Shown piece by piece: positions 40,401 through 40,495 of a stretch of 40,495 nt of DNA; position 1 is the first letter of the stretch; each line of letters starts with the position of its first letter. The stretch lies in contig JBFMDV010000021.1 in the NCBI GenBank assembly GCA_040753875.1, forward strand, positions 1 through 40,495, given 5' to 3'. Source of the stretch: Candidatus Zixiibacteriota bacterium (lineage in GTDB: Bacteria > Zixibacteria > MSB-5A5 > GN15 > FEB-12). A program made the translations under genes and the position numbers. The notes under the pieces were generated by a model. It was not told the DNA's origin, searched no databases, and saw only the letters and a list, made by a program, of their open reading frames with translations.

Positions 40401-40495
40401 CTTGGCACGTCGCCTCCGCCTTCTGTGCCATCACCTCACCACGACGCTATCGGCAGAACCAGAAGCGGTTCTGCCCTACGGCTCCGTTGTCGGCG

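Noticed and set aside
40049-40434. Two overlapping open frames on the minus strand over the terminal repeats
   Set aside because: They are translations of 100-bp tandem repeats with repeated low-complexity arginine-rich peptides and no start signals.

Overview
The window looks like a chromosomal contig from an uncultivated member of the Fibrobacteres-Chlorobi-Bacteroidetes group, most plausibly candidate phylum Zixibacteria. This is inferred, not proven. The grounds are several long Sec-exported proteins ending in dockerin-type EF-hand repeats, PEP-CTERM proteins, a moderately high G+C content, and many palindromic intergenic repeats. No rRNA, tRNA or CRISPR array was recognised.

Layout. 1-863 is a gene-poor leader with a three-copy hairpin repeat, a promoter candidate and a possible 51-codon leader ORF. 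It precedes a 1730-residue secreted protein (864-6056) with a PQQ-type propeller and a dockerin. 6425-12542 carries a site-2-type membrane protease, an HD-GYP response regulator, lipA, and a second dockerin protein. 12911-27942 (minus strand) is the core of the window: a phage-derived capsid module read as portal, terminase large subunit, then (after a 3.6-kb block of cellular genes) prohead-protease-like protein, small helical and membrane proteins, decoration-like protein, HK97-like major capsid protein, a sialidase-like propeller, connector-like proteins, and finally two proteins with Sec signal peptides. No tape measure, tail tube, sheath, integrase, repressor or lysis gene is recognisable. 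The interrupting block (22005-25342) holds a tiny PEP-CTERM protein, a DUF1697 protein, a seven-repeat propeller with a dockerin, a DinB-like protein and structured repeats.

28258-32540 holds a larger PEP-CTERM protein, a TPR lipoprotein, a secreted cohesin-like protein, a GNAT acetyltransferase and a degenerate RNase H-like protein. 32809-37479 runs from holA to an envelope-stress cluster: an ECF sigma factor, its zinc-finger anti-sigma partner, then a translationally coupled PspC / membrane / LiaF-like operon. 37594-39945 has a family-3 solute-binding lipoprotein and a dihydrolipoyl dehydrogenase. The window ends in about 100-bp tandem repeats.

Main points for a second look: (1) a compact, well-preserved head-only phage module whose last cistrons are Sec-exported and translationally coupled to phage cistrons; (2) three conserved genes (terminase, ECF sigma factor, dihydrolipoyl dehydrogenase) with no ATG, GTG or TTG in frame ahead of their conserved N-terminal domains, suggesting ATT/ATC or similar initiation; (3) several families of intergenic palindromes whose stems change in a compensatory way between copies. 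All gene calls come from reading the sequence; no database search was run.
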